This document shows positions 17,243-25,387 of a stretch of DNA of 39,439 bases, piece by piece (position 1 is the stretch's first letter; each line of letters starts with the position of its first letter). The DNA is from Betaproteobacteria bacterium. GTDB lineage: Bacteria; Pseudomonadota; Gammaproteobacteria; Burkholderiales; SG8-39. A model generated the notes under the pieces. The model did not search any database. It was given only the letters and a program-made list of their open reading frames with translations, and was not told the DNA's origin. A program made the position numbers and the translations under genes. The DNA is taken from NCBI GenBank assembly GCA_029858545.1, contig JAOUFA010000001.1:1-39439 (forward strand). The letters run 5' to 3'.

Positions 17243-18778
17243 GTGCGGCTGATTTTCGGGGAATACGTGCTCGATACAGAGCTATTCGAACTGCGTCACA
17301 ACGGTGAGCGGTCCCCGCTTGAGCCGCAGGTATTCAACCTGCTGCTGTACCTGGCCCGCAACAGGGATCGTATCGTCAGCCGCCAGGAGCTGCTCGACAA
17401 ACTATGGGCTGGAAAGATAGTTACCGAATCGACCTTGAGCAGCCGCATCAAGGCCGCGCGGCAGGCAGTCGGTGACAGCGGGCACAACCAGAACTGCATC
17501 GCCACGTTCAATCGCCGTGGATACCGTTTTGTAGCCGAAATCGTCGAAGAACGGGAGCAGACAGGTAAGGAGTCAATTGACGTCTTTCCGAAGATGCCTG
17601 CTCCGCATCGGGATCAGCCCTCGCTGGCCGTTCTGCCCTTTGCACATAACCCGGGTGACGAAAAGATAGCGTGGATTGCCGAGATGCTGGGCGAAGACAT
17701 CAGTATCCAGCTGGCCCGAATCCCGGGGTTCCTGGTGATTTCGCGTAATTCCACCGCGTACTATCGCGGCCGCGAATTCACCATAGACCAGATCGGTCGC
17801 GAACTGGAAACCGATTACGTTATCGAGGGTTCGGTCTGGAATACCGGCGACAAGCTGCGTGTATCAGTACAGTTGCTGGAAACCTCCAGCGGCCGGTTTC
17901 TGTGGGCCAACCGCACGGAGTTACCGGCCAACAAACTCGGGGATTACCAGGATGACGTGGTGCGCGAAATCGTTGGTCAAATCGAGCCGGAACTGAACCG
18001 CGCCGAACTGCTTAGTTTGCGTCAACACAGACCGGTTGATCTCGGCGCGTGGTCACTCTATCGCCAGGGCCATGCGCTGCTCGGGATCAAAGGCTGGAGC
18101 GAAGAGACCTTTGCCGAAGCAGCGGACCTGTTACGCCAGGCAATTGCCCGCGATTCAGAACTGGCGTTTGCACATGCTTACCTGGCGCTGCTACTAGCCA
18201 TCGGGCATTTGATCGGCCTGGTCACGGACGATGCCAGTCGCGAGGAAGCGGTCGTCGCAGCGGAAACCGCTTTGGCACTCGATGGCCAGGACCCGGATAT
18301 TCTTGGCTACGTAGGCTGTGCGTTTGCCGACATGGGCGAGTTCCAGCGCGGCATCGGTATGATGCGACGCGCGGTTGAACTGGACCCGAGCAATGCGCAG
18401 GCGCATGCGGCACTTGGTTCCGCGCTACTGCACATAGGCGAGTTAGAGGGCATCGAAGAAATGCGCTACGGCATTCGCATCAGTCCCCGTGACAACCGTC
18501 TCGCTGCCTGGGGCGCCATGCTGGCACGCGGTCTATTAAGTCTCGGCAAGGTTGACGAGTCGATTGAGGCAGCGGAACACGCGTGCCGCTGTGACGACAA
18601 GATCTTCCTGCCACGCGTGGTACTGGCGGTGGCACAAAACACCGCGGGCAACCTGCAGGCCGCCCGCGCCGCGCTCGACGATGCACGCCGCATCCGGCCG
18701 CAACTGTCGTTGAATGACATTGCACGTTTTGCCAGCCCGGAGGAAATCTCAAGCCTTTCGCAAGCCGGCCTGGTCTAG
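17243..18778 (+). CDS. CadC/ToxR-type winged-helix transcriptional regulator with TPR domain
   Basis: 511 residues starting with GTG and preceded by a GGGGGAGA ribosome site. Residues 1-100 form an OmpR/CadC-like winged helix (LEPQVFNLLLYLARNRDRIVSR..., ending RGYRFVAE). Residues about 125-245 match the TolB-like/adenylate-cyclase-associated segment often found after it (LAVLPF, GEDISIQLAR, YVIEGSVW, LRVSVQLLE, LWANR). The remainder is helical repeats of the TPR kind (for example GYVGCAFADMGEFQRG, NAQAHAALGSALLHIGELEG). There is no transmembrane helix, so unlike classical CadC it should be cytosolic. It probably controls the divergent tautomerase-desaturase-methyltransferase genes; this is inferred from position. 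Confidence 0.85.
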   Translation: MRLIFGEYVLDTELFELRHNGERSPLEPQVFNLLLYLARNRDRIVSRQELLDKLWAGKIVTESTLSSRIKAARQAVGDSGHNQNCIATFNRRGYRFVAEIVEEREQTGKESIDVFPKMPAPHRDQPSLAVLPFAHNPGDEKIAWIAEMLGEDISIQLARIPGFLVISRNSTAYYRGREFTIDQIGRELETDYVIEGSVWNTGDKLRVSVQLLETSSGRFLWANRTELPANKLGDYQDDVVREIVGQIEPELNRAELLSLRQHRPVDLGAWSLYRQGHALLGIKGWSEETFAEAADLLRQAIARDSELAFAHAYLALLLAIGHLIGLVTDDASREEAVVAAETALALDGQDPDILGYVGCAFADMGEFQRGIGMMRRAVELDPSNAQAHAALGSALLHIGELEGIEEMRYGIRISPRDNRLAAWGAMLARGLLSLGKVDESIEAAEHACRCDDKIFLPRVVLAVAQNTAGNLQAARAALDDARRIRPQLSLNDIARFASPEEISSLSQAGLV

Positions 18779-18797
18779 TTTTTTACAGCACTGACAT

Positions 18798-19081
18798 TCA
18801 ATTTCTGTCCTGAAAAATCATCTCAGCGCCCTTCTCCGCAATCATCGTGGTCGGCGCATTGGTGTTACCAGAGATGATGGTCGGCATCACCGATGCATCG
18901 ATCGCCCGCAATTCCTGGATACCGTGCACGCGCAATTTCGCATCGACCACCGCCAGCGCATCAACACCCATTTTTCAGGTGCCCACCGGGTGAAAAATCG
19001 TAGCGCCGAGATCACCTGCGGCAATCAACAACTGTTCATTCGATTGAGCCACGAGCCCGGGTCGGAACTCCTCCGGACGAT
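18798..19081 (-). pseudogene. GMC-family oxidoreductase, C-terminal fragment with internal stop
   Basis: Minus-strand translation gives the conserved end of a choline-dehydrogenase-like GMC flavoenzyme: GATIFHPVGT-stop-KMG, AVVDAKLRVHGIQELRAIDASVMP, then SGNTNAPTTMIAEK and the natural end at 18798. The family has Cys or another residue between HPVGT and KMG; here the codon is TGA (18975-18977), a likely TGC-to-TGA change. The first roughly 450 residues, including the FAD-binding GxGxxG region, are missing. The gene is cut exactly at the left edge of repeat copy 3. It is doubly inactivated. Confidence 0.85.
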
Positions 19082-19245
19082 AACTTACCACTAGACTCTG
19101 CTCCAATCGCCCTCTTCGGACGCGTGTCGCGGAGCGAGATTGACTTAATGTGCAATGTAGACCGTTCAGGGCGCGCTCCAGCACGGGATTGTCGTGCGCA
19201 GGCAAGCAGTTCAAACTTCGGGGTCGGATTGATTGGCCTATCTCT
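19082..19245 (+). repeat. Dispersed 164-bp repeat, copy 3
   Basis: Same ends and length as copies 1 and 2 but more diverged: it reads ttcaaacttcggggtcggattgattggcctatct where copies 1 and 2 read ttcagactttcgagg... This copy resembles copies 4 and 5 in that part, so at least two sequence subtypes exist. Its left edge cuts the GMC gene and its right edge cuts an anti-sigma-factor gene. The plus-strand frame with GTG at 19124 is open through it into the anti-sigma remnant. Confidence 0.85.
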
Positions 19246-19417
19246 TAACAGACCCGACAAGCGTGCTCTGGCCGAGCATCATCTCGGACACTGCCAGAGC
19301 TGTTTTTCGCGCGCTGAAATGGAACGCCTGCTGTCCGAACGGATCAAGGAGTCGGACGCACAGAAAGCCCCCGATCAGCTCAAGGCGCGTCTCCGCGCCC
19401 TTTTGAAGGATTCATAG
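19246..19417 (+). pseudogene. Anti-sigma factor (zinc-finger type), C-terminal fragment
   Basis: The remnant reads RALAEHHLGHCQSC, with the H-x3-C-x2-C zinc-binding pattern of ZAS-type anti-sigma factors. It then runs MERLLSERIKES and ends APDQLKARLRALLKDS, the typical tail of small redox-sensing anti-sigma proteins (aPeeLraRlraLL). The first third of such a protein (about 30 residues) is replaced by repeat copy 3, and the partner ECF sigma-factor gene that normally precedes it is absent. The zinc motif is intact, so a hybrid protein starting inside the repeat (GTG at 19124, 97 residues) might still be made. More likely debris. Confidence 0.65.
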
Positions 19418-19651
19418 GTACGGCCGGCGTCGAGCATTTGGCGTACCTCGCGCATGAGATGCCACTTGAGCGCGGGCTACTAGAACCGAGCGCTCGCGCG
19501 TGCCACGCTTGACTTGGCGCGCGTCGCGACCGCTTTTTTCACCCCGCACATCGCCCTCAAGTGCTAGAGTGCGCGCCCCATATGCTCGTGACCGCTGCCG
19601 CGACTCGCGCTGGACGATAATCCGCGCAGGCTTCACACGAACGCAACCCGA

Positions 19652-20902
19652 ATGATCTCTTTCAACCGCAAGGTGGCACTGGGCATAGGCTCGGTGTCGT
19701 TGTTCCTGGCCGCAATGGCGGCCCCGCTGGCCTGGTGGGTGGCGCGCGGGAACGCGGAAGAAGCCATCGTGGCCATGGCGTTGGAAGAATCGGAACGCCT
19801 GTTGCAGCACGAACCTTTCCGGCCACAGGGCCCGCAAGCGCAGGAGCATGCCCAGGCAGCCGTCCAGGCGCTGGTGGGTGGCTTGTTCGACATCGCCGAG
19901 CTCTACGCCGCCGACGGCCGGAAACTGGCCGAAGCAGCCACCCCGATCGGCGACACACTGGAACACGATCGGCCCCAACACCGTATCCCGAGTTACAGCA
20001 AGCCCTATTACGAAAGTCAGCGGCTCGCGCCCGATCGCTGGACGCTGCGCGTGTTTGTCCCGTTGAAGCTGGGCGAACAGGGAGTCATCCACGGATATTT
20101 CGAGGGTGTGCGCCTGATGCCGCGCTGGCAACGCGAACAGATTCGCAACGATGCGCTCAAAGAGGCGCTGATGGTATCGCTGGCCGCGCTGATCTGCGGC
20201 GCAGTGCTCTATCCGGTGGTGATTCGCCTCTTCGCTGAGAACCAGCGCCAGGCGCGTGAGCTACTGGAATCACACATCACCATGATGGAGGCCATGGGGC
20301 GCGCCATTGCACGGCGCGATTCCGACACGGGTACCCACAACTACCGCGTGGCTTGGATGGCCGCGTCGCTGGGCGAAGCCGTAGGCCTGCACGGCTCGCG
20401 CATGAAGGCGCTGATCGCCGGCAGCTTTCTGCACGACGTGGGCAAGATCGGCATCCCGGACGACATTCTGCTCAAGCCGGGCCAACTGACCGAACACGAG
20501 ATAGCTGTGATGCGCACCCATGTGACCATGGGCGAAGAGATCGTCACCGGCGCGGGCTGGCTAGAAGGCGGACGCGAGGTGGTGGCGGGCCATCATGAGA
20601 AGTGGGATGGCAGCGGCTACCCGCGTGGCCTGGCTGGCGAAAACATCCCGCTGGTGGCGCGGATCTTTGCCATCGTCGATGTGTTTGACGCCCTGTGCGC
20701 GCGCCGCCCGTACAAACCGTCGCGGGATCTGCCCGCCGTGCTGGAAGTGATGACCGAAGGCGCCGGCCGGCACTTCGACCCGCACCTGCTCAAGGCGTTC
20801 GTGGGTCTGGCGCCACGATTCCATCAGGCGATCATCAAGGCCGACGAGACACAGGCACGCGCACTGCTTGACCAGATGGTGCGCAAGCATTTCGACCTGT
20901 GA
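19652..20902 (+). CDS. HD-GYP domain cyclic-di-GMP phosphodiesterase, membrane-anchored
   Basis: 416 residues. TM1 is at about 7-29 and TM2 at about 173-192, enclosing a periplasmic sensor segment of about 140 residues with no family I recognise. The cytoplasmic HD-GYP domain follows: HDVGKIG (261-267) supplies the metal-binding HD pair, and HHEKWDGSGYP (314-324) is the GYP signature. Such proteins hydrolyse cyclic di-GMP and so favour motility over biofilm. All catalytic residues look intact. The gene stands alone, with about 230 bases upstream that include AT-rich patches but no clear promoter or ribosome site. No diguanylate cyclase is nearby. Confidence 0.9.
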   Translation: MISFNRKVALGIGSVSLFLAAMAAPLAWWVARGNAEEAIVAMALEESERLLQHEPFRPQGPQAQEHAQAAVQALVGGLFDIAELYAADGRKLAEAATPIGDTLEHDRPQHRIPSYSKPYYESQRLAPDRWTLRVFVPLKLGEQGVIHGYFEGVRLMPRWQREQIRNDALKEALMVSLAALICGAVLYPVVIRLFAENQRQARELLESHITMMEAMGRAIARRDSDTGTHNYRVAWMAASLGEAVGLHGSRMKALIAGSFLHDVGKIGIPDDILLKPGQLTEHEIAVMRTHVTMGEEIVTGAGWLEGGREVVAGHHEKWDGSGYPRGLAGENIPLVARIFAIVDVFDALCARRPYKPSRDLPAVLEVMTEGAGRHFDPHLLKAFVGLAPRFHQAIIKADETQARALLDQMVRKHFDL

Positions 20903-21026
20903 GCCGACGGCCAGCCTCTGCGGCCGACCGCCCTCCACAAATCAGTCGCTCGGCGAAATGAGCCGCGCGGCGCAGAGCAGAGCTTTTGCACCGCCTCCTG
21001 CGTGGACACCAGCACCTCCAATTCGA

Positions 21027-21398
21027 TCCGAGGTGCTCAAGCTCCTCGTCGCCGAGCATGCCATCGGCGAGCGGCTCGCGGCAGGCCTGCTCGCCTGGCG
21101 CCACAGCGGCTTCTCGGTGCATAACGCCGTACGCGTTCGAGCAGGGGATCTGGAGGGCCGCAAGAAGCTCGCGCACTACACGCTGCGCGCGCCGCTTTCC
21201 CTGGAGAAGATGACCTATGACGCAGGGAAAGGCATGGTCATCTACCGCTCGCACATGCACAAGAGTCTAAAGCGCAATTTCCAAGTGATGTCCGGCGCGC
21301 AATGGCTCGAACTGCTCTGCCGCCATATTCCGGACCGGTTCGAAGATCTGGTGCGCTACGTTGGCTGGTACTCGACAAGGGTTCGGGGCGATCGGGCT
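21027..21398 (+). mobile_element. IS91-type transposase remnant
   Basis: An internal stretch of an IS91-family (Y2, rolling-circle) transposase remains: LLAWRHSGFSVHNAVRVRAGD, RKKLAHYTLRAPLSLEKM, VIYRSHMH, GAQWLELLCRHIPDR and LVRYVGWYSTRVRG. This is the well-conserved C-terminal half of the protein. The N-terminal zinc-binding part and the catalytic tyrosine region are missing, and the extreme C-terminus degenerates into unrelated sequence. No ends (oriIS/terIS) are recognisable. It is an inactive relic. It is of note because IS91-type elements mobilise adjacent DNA, and repeat-bounded rearrangements are common in this window. Confidence 0.75.
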
Positions 21399-21491
21399 GC
21401 GCTGGCGCCGCGCGCTGTGGTCGCGCAAGGCGCCGGCGAACGCGTATCTGGTAGAGTGTCGGGAACGAGCGCCGGCCCGGGAGCCTAGGCA

Positions 21492-21521
21492 TTGACAAAA
21501 GGTGCCGAAGATCCGTAGATT
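21492..21521 (+). promoter_or_regulatory. Putative sigma-70 promoter for the liv operon
   Basis: TTGACA (21492-21497) is a perfect -35 box. After an 18-base spacer comes TAGATT (21516-21521), a fair -10 box. The start codon of livJ lies about 65 bases downstream with an AGGAGGA ribosome site. No other promoter-like sequence is evident in the gap after the transposase remnant. Confidence 0.6.
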
Positions 21522-21585
21522 CGCTCCCGGTTTCGGTGACATGCGCGAATCTTCGCGCTGCACACACCACAGAGGAGGAACCACA

Positions 21586-22785
21586 GTGAAACGCAGAATT
21601 CTTCTTGCAGGCGCCGCGTCGACGGTACTCGCTGTTGCCTTGTCGGCCGGCACGGCATGGGCGCAGCAGACGGTCAAGATCGGTGCGGTCGCGCCCAAGA
21701 CGGGCCCGCTCGCTGCAGGCGCAGCGGTCACCCACTGGCCGAACATCCAGCTCTGGGCGCACCAGGTCAACGAGCGCGGCGGGCTGAAGATGAAGGACGG
21801 CTCCCGGCGCAAGGTCGAGATCATCGAGTACGACGACCGCACCAATCCGGGCGAGACCATCAAGGCGGTGGAACGGCTGGCCACGCAGGACAATGCCGAT
21901 TTCATCATCGCCCCCTACAGCACGGGACTCAACGTCGCGGCGGCGCCGGTCTATGCCAAGCACGGCTATCCGCAAATCACCGCTACGTCGATCACCGACA
22001 AGATTCCCGAGCTGACCAAGCGCTACCACAGCATCTTCTTCGCGCTCGGATCGACCACCGGGCTGGCGGGATCGGTCGCCGACGTTCTCGGCAAGATGCA
22101 TCGCGAAGGCAAGATCGGCAAGCGCATCGCGATGGTGAACGTCGCGGATGCCTTCGGCATCGAGATTGCGGAATCGGCGCGCGCGGCGTTCAAGAAGGCG
22201 GGCATGGAACTCGTCTTCGACCGCTCCTACCCGCTCGGCACGCAGGACGTATCGCCGATCGTGAAGGCGGCGAAGGCGGCGAATCCGGATGCGTTCATCG
22301 CCTGGTCGTATCCGCCCGACACCTTCGCACTGACGGAACAGGCCAAGATCGAGGGTCTCAACGTCAAGGCCTTCTACACCGCGGTGGCCACCGCGTTTCC
22401 GGCCTACGGCGGCAAGTTCGGCAAGTCGGTCGAGGGTCACCTCGGCGCAGGCGGCGTGAACCTCGAGAGCCCGGACATCAAGGCCTATTTCGACGCCCAC
22501 AAGAAGATCACCGGCAAGGCGCCCGATTTCTGGGCGAGCGCGGTGACCTATGCGTCCCTGCAGGTGCTCGAGCAGTCGATCGAGGCCGTGGGCCTGGATC
22601 GCAAGGCGGTGATCGACCACATCAACAAGAGCACTTTCAACACCGTGATGGGGCCGTGGAAGTTCGTCAACCAGTCGATCGAGAAATACTGGACAGTGGG
22701 GCAGTGGCAGGGCGGCGCGTTCCACGGCGTGGCCTCGACGGGGCTGCCGGGCGCAAAGCCCGCGATCGTCAAAGCCGGCTGGTAG
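21586..22785 (+). CDS. livJ: Branched-chain amino-acid-type ABC transporter substrate-binding protein
   Basis: 399 residues, periplasmic. The GTG start at 21586 is chosen because a textbook AGGAGGA site precedes it and a clean signal peptide follows (MKRRILLAGA..., cleavage near AWAQ). The mature protein begins VKIGAVAPKTGPLA, the usual type I periplasmic-binding fold of the LivJ/HAAT family. Family members bind leucine-type amino acids, but many bind aromatic or other organic acids. The two aldehyde dehydrogenases downstream point to an aromatic or aldehyde-yielding substrate here (inference). First gene of the operon; an intrinsic terminator separates it from livH, so it is likely made in excess over the membrane parts. 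Confidence 0.92.
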   Translation: MKRRILLAGAASTVLAVALSAGTAWAQQTVKIGAVAPKTGPLAAGAAVTHWPNIQLWAHQVNERGGLKMKDGSRRKVEIIEYDDRTNPGETIKAVERLATQDNADFIIAPYSTGLNVAAAPVYAKHGYPQITATSITDKIPELTKRYHSIFFALGSTTGLAGSVADVLGKMHREGKIGKRIAMVNVADAFGIEIAESARAAFKKAGMELVFDRSYPLGTQDVSPIVKAAKAANPDAFIAWSYPPDTFALTEQAKIEGLNVKAFYTAVATAFPAYGGKFGKSVEGHLGAGGVNLESPDIKAYFDAHKKITGKAPDFWASAVTYASLQVLEQSIEAVGLDRKAVIDHINKSTFNTVMGPWKFVNQSIEKYWTVGQWQGGAFHGVASTGLPGAKPAIVKAGW

Positions 22786-22816
22786 TCAGGCCTCAATCCG
22801 GTTTGCGCGTCAACCA

Positions 22817-22855
22817 CCCCGGTGCCTGGGTCAGGCACCGGGGTATGTTTTTTTT
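22817..22855 (+). terminator. Intrinsic terminator/attenuator between livJ and livH
   Basis: CCCCGGTGCCTG (22817-22828), a 3-base loop and CAGGCACCGGGG (22832-22843) form a perfect 12-bp stem, followed after four bases by eight T residues (22848-22855). It is a strong Rho-independent terminator by sequence. Placed inside the operon it should reduce but not abolish read-through, giving more binding protein than permease. It ends only 6 bases before the livH start codon. Confidence 0.85.
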
Positions 22856-22861
22856 CATGCC

Positions 22862-23728
22862 ATGGACATCCTGATCACCGGCATTCTTCTTGGTGCGACC
22901 TACTCGCTGATCGCGATGGGTCTCACACTCCAGTACGGCGTCGCACGCATCATGAACCTCGCCAACGGCGAGATGCTGGTGGCCGGCGCGTTCGGTGCGT
23001 TCTGGGTGTTCACCTCGCAGCACCTCAGCCCGTACGCGGCGGCGGTGTTCGTCGTCCCGGCGGCGTTCCTGCTCAACTGGGTGATCTACCGTGTCCTGAT
23101 GCGCCCTCTCGTGCGTCGCGCGAAGAACCGCGGCATGCTCGAAGTGGACACCATCCTGGCGACCTTCGGGCTGAGCTTTGTCTTTGTCGGCGTGATGCTG
23201 CTCGCCTTCGGCGGCAATTTCTTCACCTATTCCTACCTGGCTGAACCCTATGTCGTGTTCGGCAGTCCGTTCGGCCAGAATCGGCTGGTGGCGAGCGCCG
23301 CCGCCGCGCTGCTGTGCGGCCTGCTCTACTGGGGCATCCACCGGACGCGTCCCGGCATGGCCATCCGCGCGGTCGCCGTGGATCCGACCGCGGCGGGCCT
23401 CGTGGCGATCAATGTGCCGCAGGTGTCGGCCTTCGCATTCGCCCTGGGCGGCGCCGTGACCGCCGCGGGCGGCATTGCGCTGAGCAGCTTCCTCACCATG
23501 GATGCATCGATCGGCGTGGTGTTCACCATGAAGGCGCTGATCATCGTGATCATGGGCGGCGTGGGCGATGTGCGCGGCGCGATGATCGCCTCGCTGATCC
23601 TGGGCCTGGCGGAAACCGCGGTCGCCAGCCTGATCGATCCCGGCCTGACGCTGGCCGCGGCCTATCTGCTCTTTGTGCTGGTGCTGCTGTTGCGGCCGGA
23701 GGGGCTGTTCGGGAGGCGGTCCTCGTGA
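22862..23728 (+). CDS. livH: ABC transporter permease LivH
   Basis: 288 residues, about eight membrane helices. The LivH pattern is clear: GILLGATYSLIAMGLTLQYGVARIMNLANGE-type N-terminus, and the ATPase-coupling region near AVAVDPTAAGLVAINV with ALGGAVTAAGGI. It forms the inner-membrane channel with LivM. The ATG at 22862 lies just after the T tract of the terminator and has no clear ribosome site of its own. Translation may depend on the hairpin region, whose GGGG could act as a distant site. The stop overlaps the start of livM. Confidence 0.93.
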   Translation: MDILITGILLGATYSLIAMGLTLQYGVARIMNLANGEMLVAGAFGAFWVFTSQHLSPYAAAVFVVPAAFLLNWVIYRVLMRPLVRRAKNRGMLEVDTILATFGLSFVFVGVMLLAFGGNFFTYSYLAEPYVVFGSPFGQNRLVASAAAALLCGLLYWGIHRTRPGMAIRAVAVDPTAAGLVAINVPQVSAFAFALGGAVTAAGGIALSSFLTMDASIGVVFTMKALIIVIMGGVGDVRGAMIASLILGLAETAVASLIDPGLTLAAAYLLFVLVLLLRPEGLFGRRSS

Positions 23729-24660
23729 GCCGTCGCGAGAGCGCGTGGCTGGTCGCTGCGGCAGCGGCGTTCGTGCTGCTGGCCTGTCTGCCGCTGCTGC
23801 GTCACGGCTATCTGCTGTCGATGGGCGTCAGCATCGCCATGTATACGGTGCTCGCGACCTCGTGGGCGATGTTCTCCGGCCCGACCCACTATATTTCGCT
23901 CGCCACCGCCGCCTTCTACGGCATCGGCACCTATGTGGTGGCGGGCGGGCTGGGCAGCCTGCCGTACCCCGTGCTGGTTGCGCTCGCCGGCGCCGCGGGC
24001 GCCGTCGCGGCCCTGTTGGTGGGCGTGGCTACGCTGCGGCTCTCGGGGGTGTACTTCGTCATCTTTACGCTCGGCCTCGCGGAGCTCGTGCGCCAGATCG
24101 TGACCTGGGTGCAGAACAATTTCACCGGCAGCCGCGGCATGTACGTGCTGACCGAGATCACCGAGCCGATCATCTACTGGGAGCTGCTCGCGCTCGCCGC
24201 GGCGGCCTACCTGATCGGCTGGCGCGTGGTGCGCTCGCGGCTGGGGTTTGCGCTGCGCATCATCGGCAATGACGAGACGGTCGCGGCGCATGTCGGCATC
24301 CACGCGGCATCGTGCAAGCTCATCCTGTTCGTCATCTCCGGCATTTTCGCGGCGATGGTCGGTGCGGTGATGGCGCCGCGCTACACCTATATCGAGCCCT
24401 CCACCGCGTTCGCGGCGGAGCTCTCCTTCCAGGTGGTGATCATGGCGCTGCTCGGCGGCGTGCATCGCCTGTGGGGTCCGCTGGTCGGCGTGATCCCCTT
24501 CGCCATCCTGTGGGAGCTGATTGCCGCGCGCTTTCCGACACAGACGGTGCTGCTGCTCGGCATCGCTTTTCTGCTCATCGTGTACCTGATTCCGAACGGC
24601 GTCGTCGGCCGGCTGGAACAGATAGTCCAGGCGGCCAGGCGCCGCGCCACCCGTGTCTGA
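23725..24660 (+). CDS. livM: ABC transporter permease LivM
   Basis: 311 residues, starting at a GTG that overlaps the livH stop (GTGA). Hydrophobic helices span most of the chain. LivM features are ATSWAMFSGPTHYISLATAAFYGIGTY, LRLSGVYFVIFTLGLAELVRQIV and the coupling loop LRIIGNDETVAAHVGIH. It pairs with LivH. The last codons overlap the GTG of livG, so livH, livM, livG and livF are translationally chained. Confidence 0.92.
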   Translation: MSRRESAWLVAAAAAFVLLACLPLLRHGYLLSMGVSIAMYTVLATSWAMFSGPTHYISLATAAFYGIGTYVVAGGLGSLPYPVLVALAGAAGAVAALLVGVATLRLSGVYFVIFTLGLAELVRQIVTWVQNNFTGSRGMYVLTEITEPIIYWELLALAAAAYLIGWRVVRSRLGFALRIIGNDETVAAHVGIHAASCKLILFVISGIFAAMVGAVMAPRYTYIEPSTAFAAELSFQVVIMALLGGVHRLWGPLVGVIPFAILWELIAARFPTQTVLLLGIAFLLIVYLIPNGVVGRLEQIVQAARRRATRV

Positions 24661-25387
24661 GCCTCGCGTCCTCGAATTGCACGGGGTGAGCAAGCGCTTC
24701 GGCGGACTGCTCGCGGTCAATGCGCTCAGCTTCGACGTGCGCGAGAACGAGGTGCTCGGCCTGATCGGTCCCAACGGGTCGGGCAAGACGACGGTCATCA
24801 ATCTGATCTCGGGCGCCCTGCAACCGACGGACGGCGAGATCTATCTGCGCGAGCATATGATCTCGGATCAGCCGCCGCGCGCGATCGCGCGCTCGGGCGT
24901 GGCGCGTACCTTCCAGCTCGTGCGCCTGCTGCCTTCGCTGACCGTGCTCGAGAACGTCGTTGCCGGCGCCGTGTTCGGCCACAAGCGCCTCTGGGGAGGA
25001 TCGGCGCGCAAGCATGCGCTGCGCCAGCTGGAGAGGGTGGGGATGCGGCACGCGGTCGACGCGCCCGTGGCGTCCCTCACTTACATCGACGAGAAGCGCA
25101 TCGAGCTCGCGCGGGCGCTCGCGTCCGATCCGGTGTTGCTGCTGCTGGACGAGTGGCTCGCCGGACTGAACCCCACCGAACTGCAGGTCGGTATCGAGCT
25201 GATCCGCAGCCTGCGCGTGGAAGGCCGCACCATCGTGCTGGTCGAGCACGTCATGGACGCGATCCGCAGCCTGTGCGACCGCTGCGTGGTGATGAACAGC
25301 GGCGAGAAGATCGCCGAGGGCACCCCCTCGACGGTCCTCGCCGACAAGGAAGTGATTCGCGCCTACCTCGGGGAAGACCATGCTTGA
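24653..25387 (+). CDS. livG: ABC transporter ATP-binding protein LivG, non-canonical signature
   Basis: 244 residues. Walker A is GPNGSGKTT (39-47), followed by a Q-loop-type segment (VARTFQLVRLL). Walker B is VLLLLDEWLAGLNP (161-174) with Trp where most ABC proteins have Pro. The ABC signature, normally LSGGQ or LSYGQ, reads LTYID (142-146), followed by EKRIELARAL. The H-loop (VLVEHVMDAI) is present. It should drive the LivHM channel with LivF. The altered signature may belong to a known LivG subfamily rather than be a defect, because the rest is well kept. Starts at a GTG inside the livM end and overlaps the livF start. Confidence 0.9.
   Translation: MSEPRVLELHGVSKRFGGLLAVNALSFDVRENEVLGLIGPNGSGKTTVINLISGALQPTDGEIYLREHMISDQPPRAIARSGVARTFQLVRLLPSLTVLENVVAGAVFGHKRLWGGSARKHALRQLERVGMRHAVDAPVASLTYIDEKRIELARALASDPVLLLLDEWLAGLNPTELQVGIELIRSLRVEGRTIVLVEHVMDAIRSLCDRCVVMNSGEKIAEGTPSTVLADKEVIRAYLGEDHA

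Noticed and set aside
18975..18977. TGA at the Cys position of the GMC fragment read as selenocysteine
   Set aside because: The gene is already truncated by the repeat, no SECIS-like hairpin was recognised just after the codon, and this family is not known to me to use selenocysteine. A nonsense mutation is simpler.
21238..22725. Long minus-strand open frame opposite livJ (495 codons)
   Set aside because: Arg/Asp/Leu-rich translation with no motifs. The opposite strand encodes an obvious binding protein with signal peptide and ribosome site.
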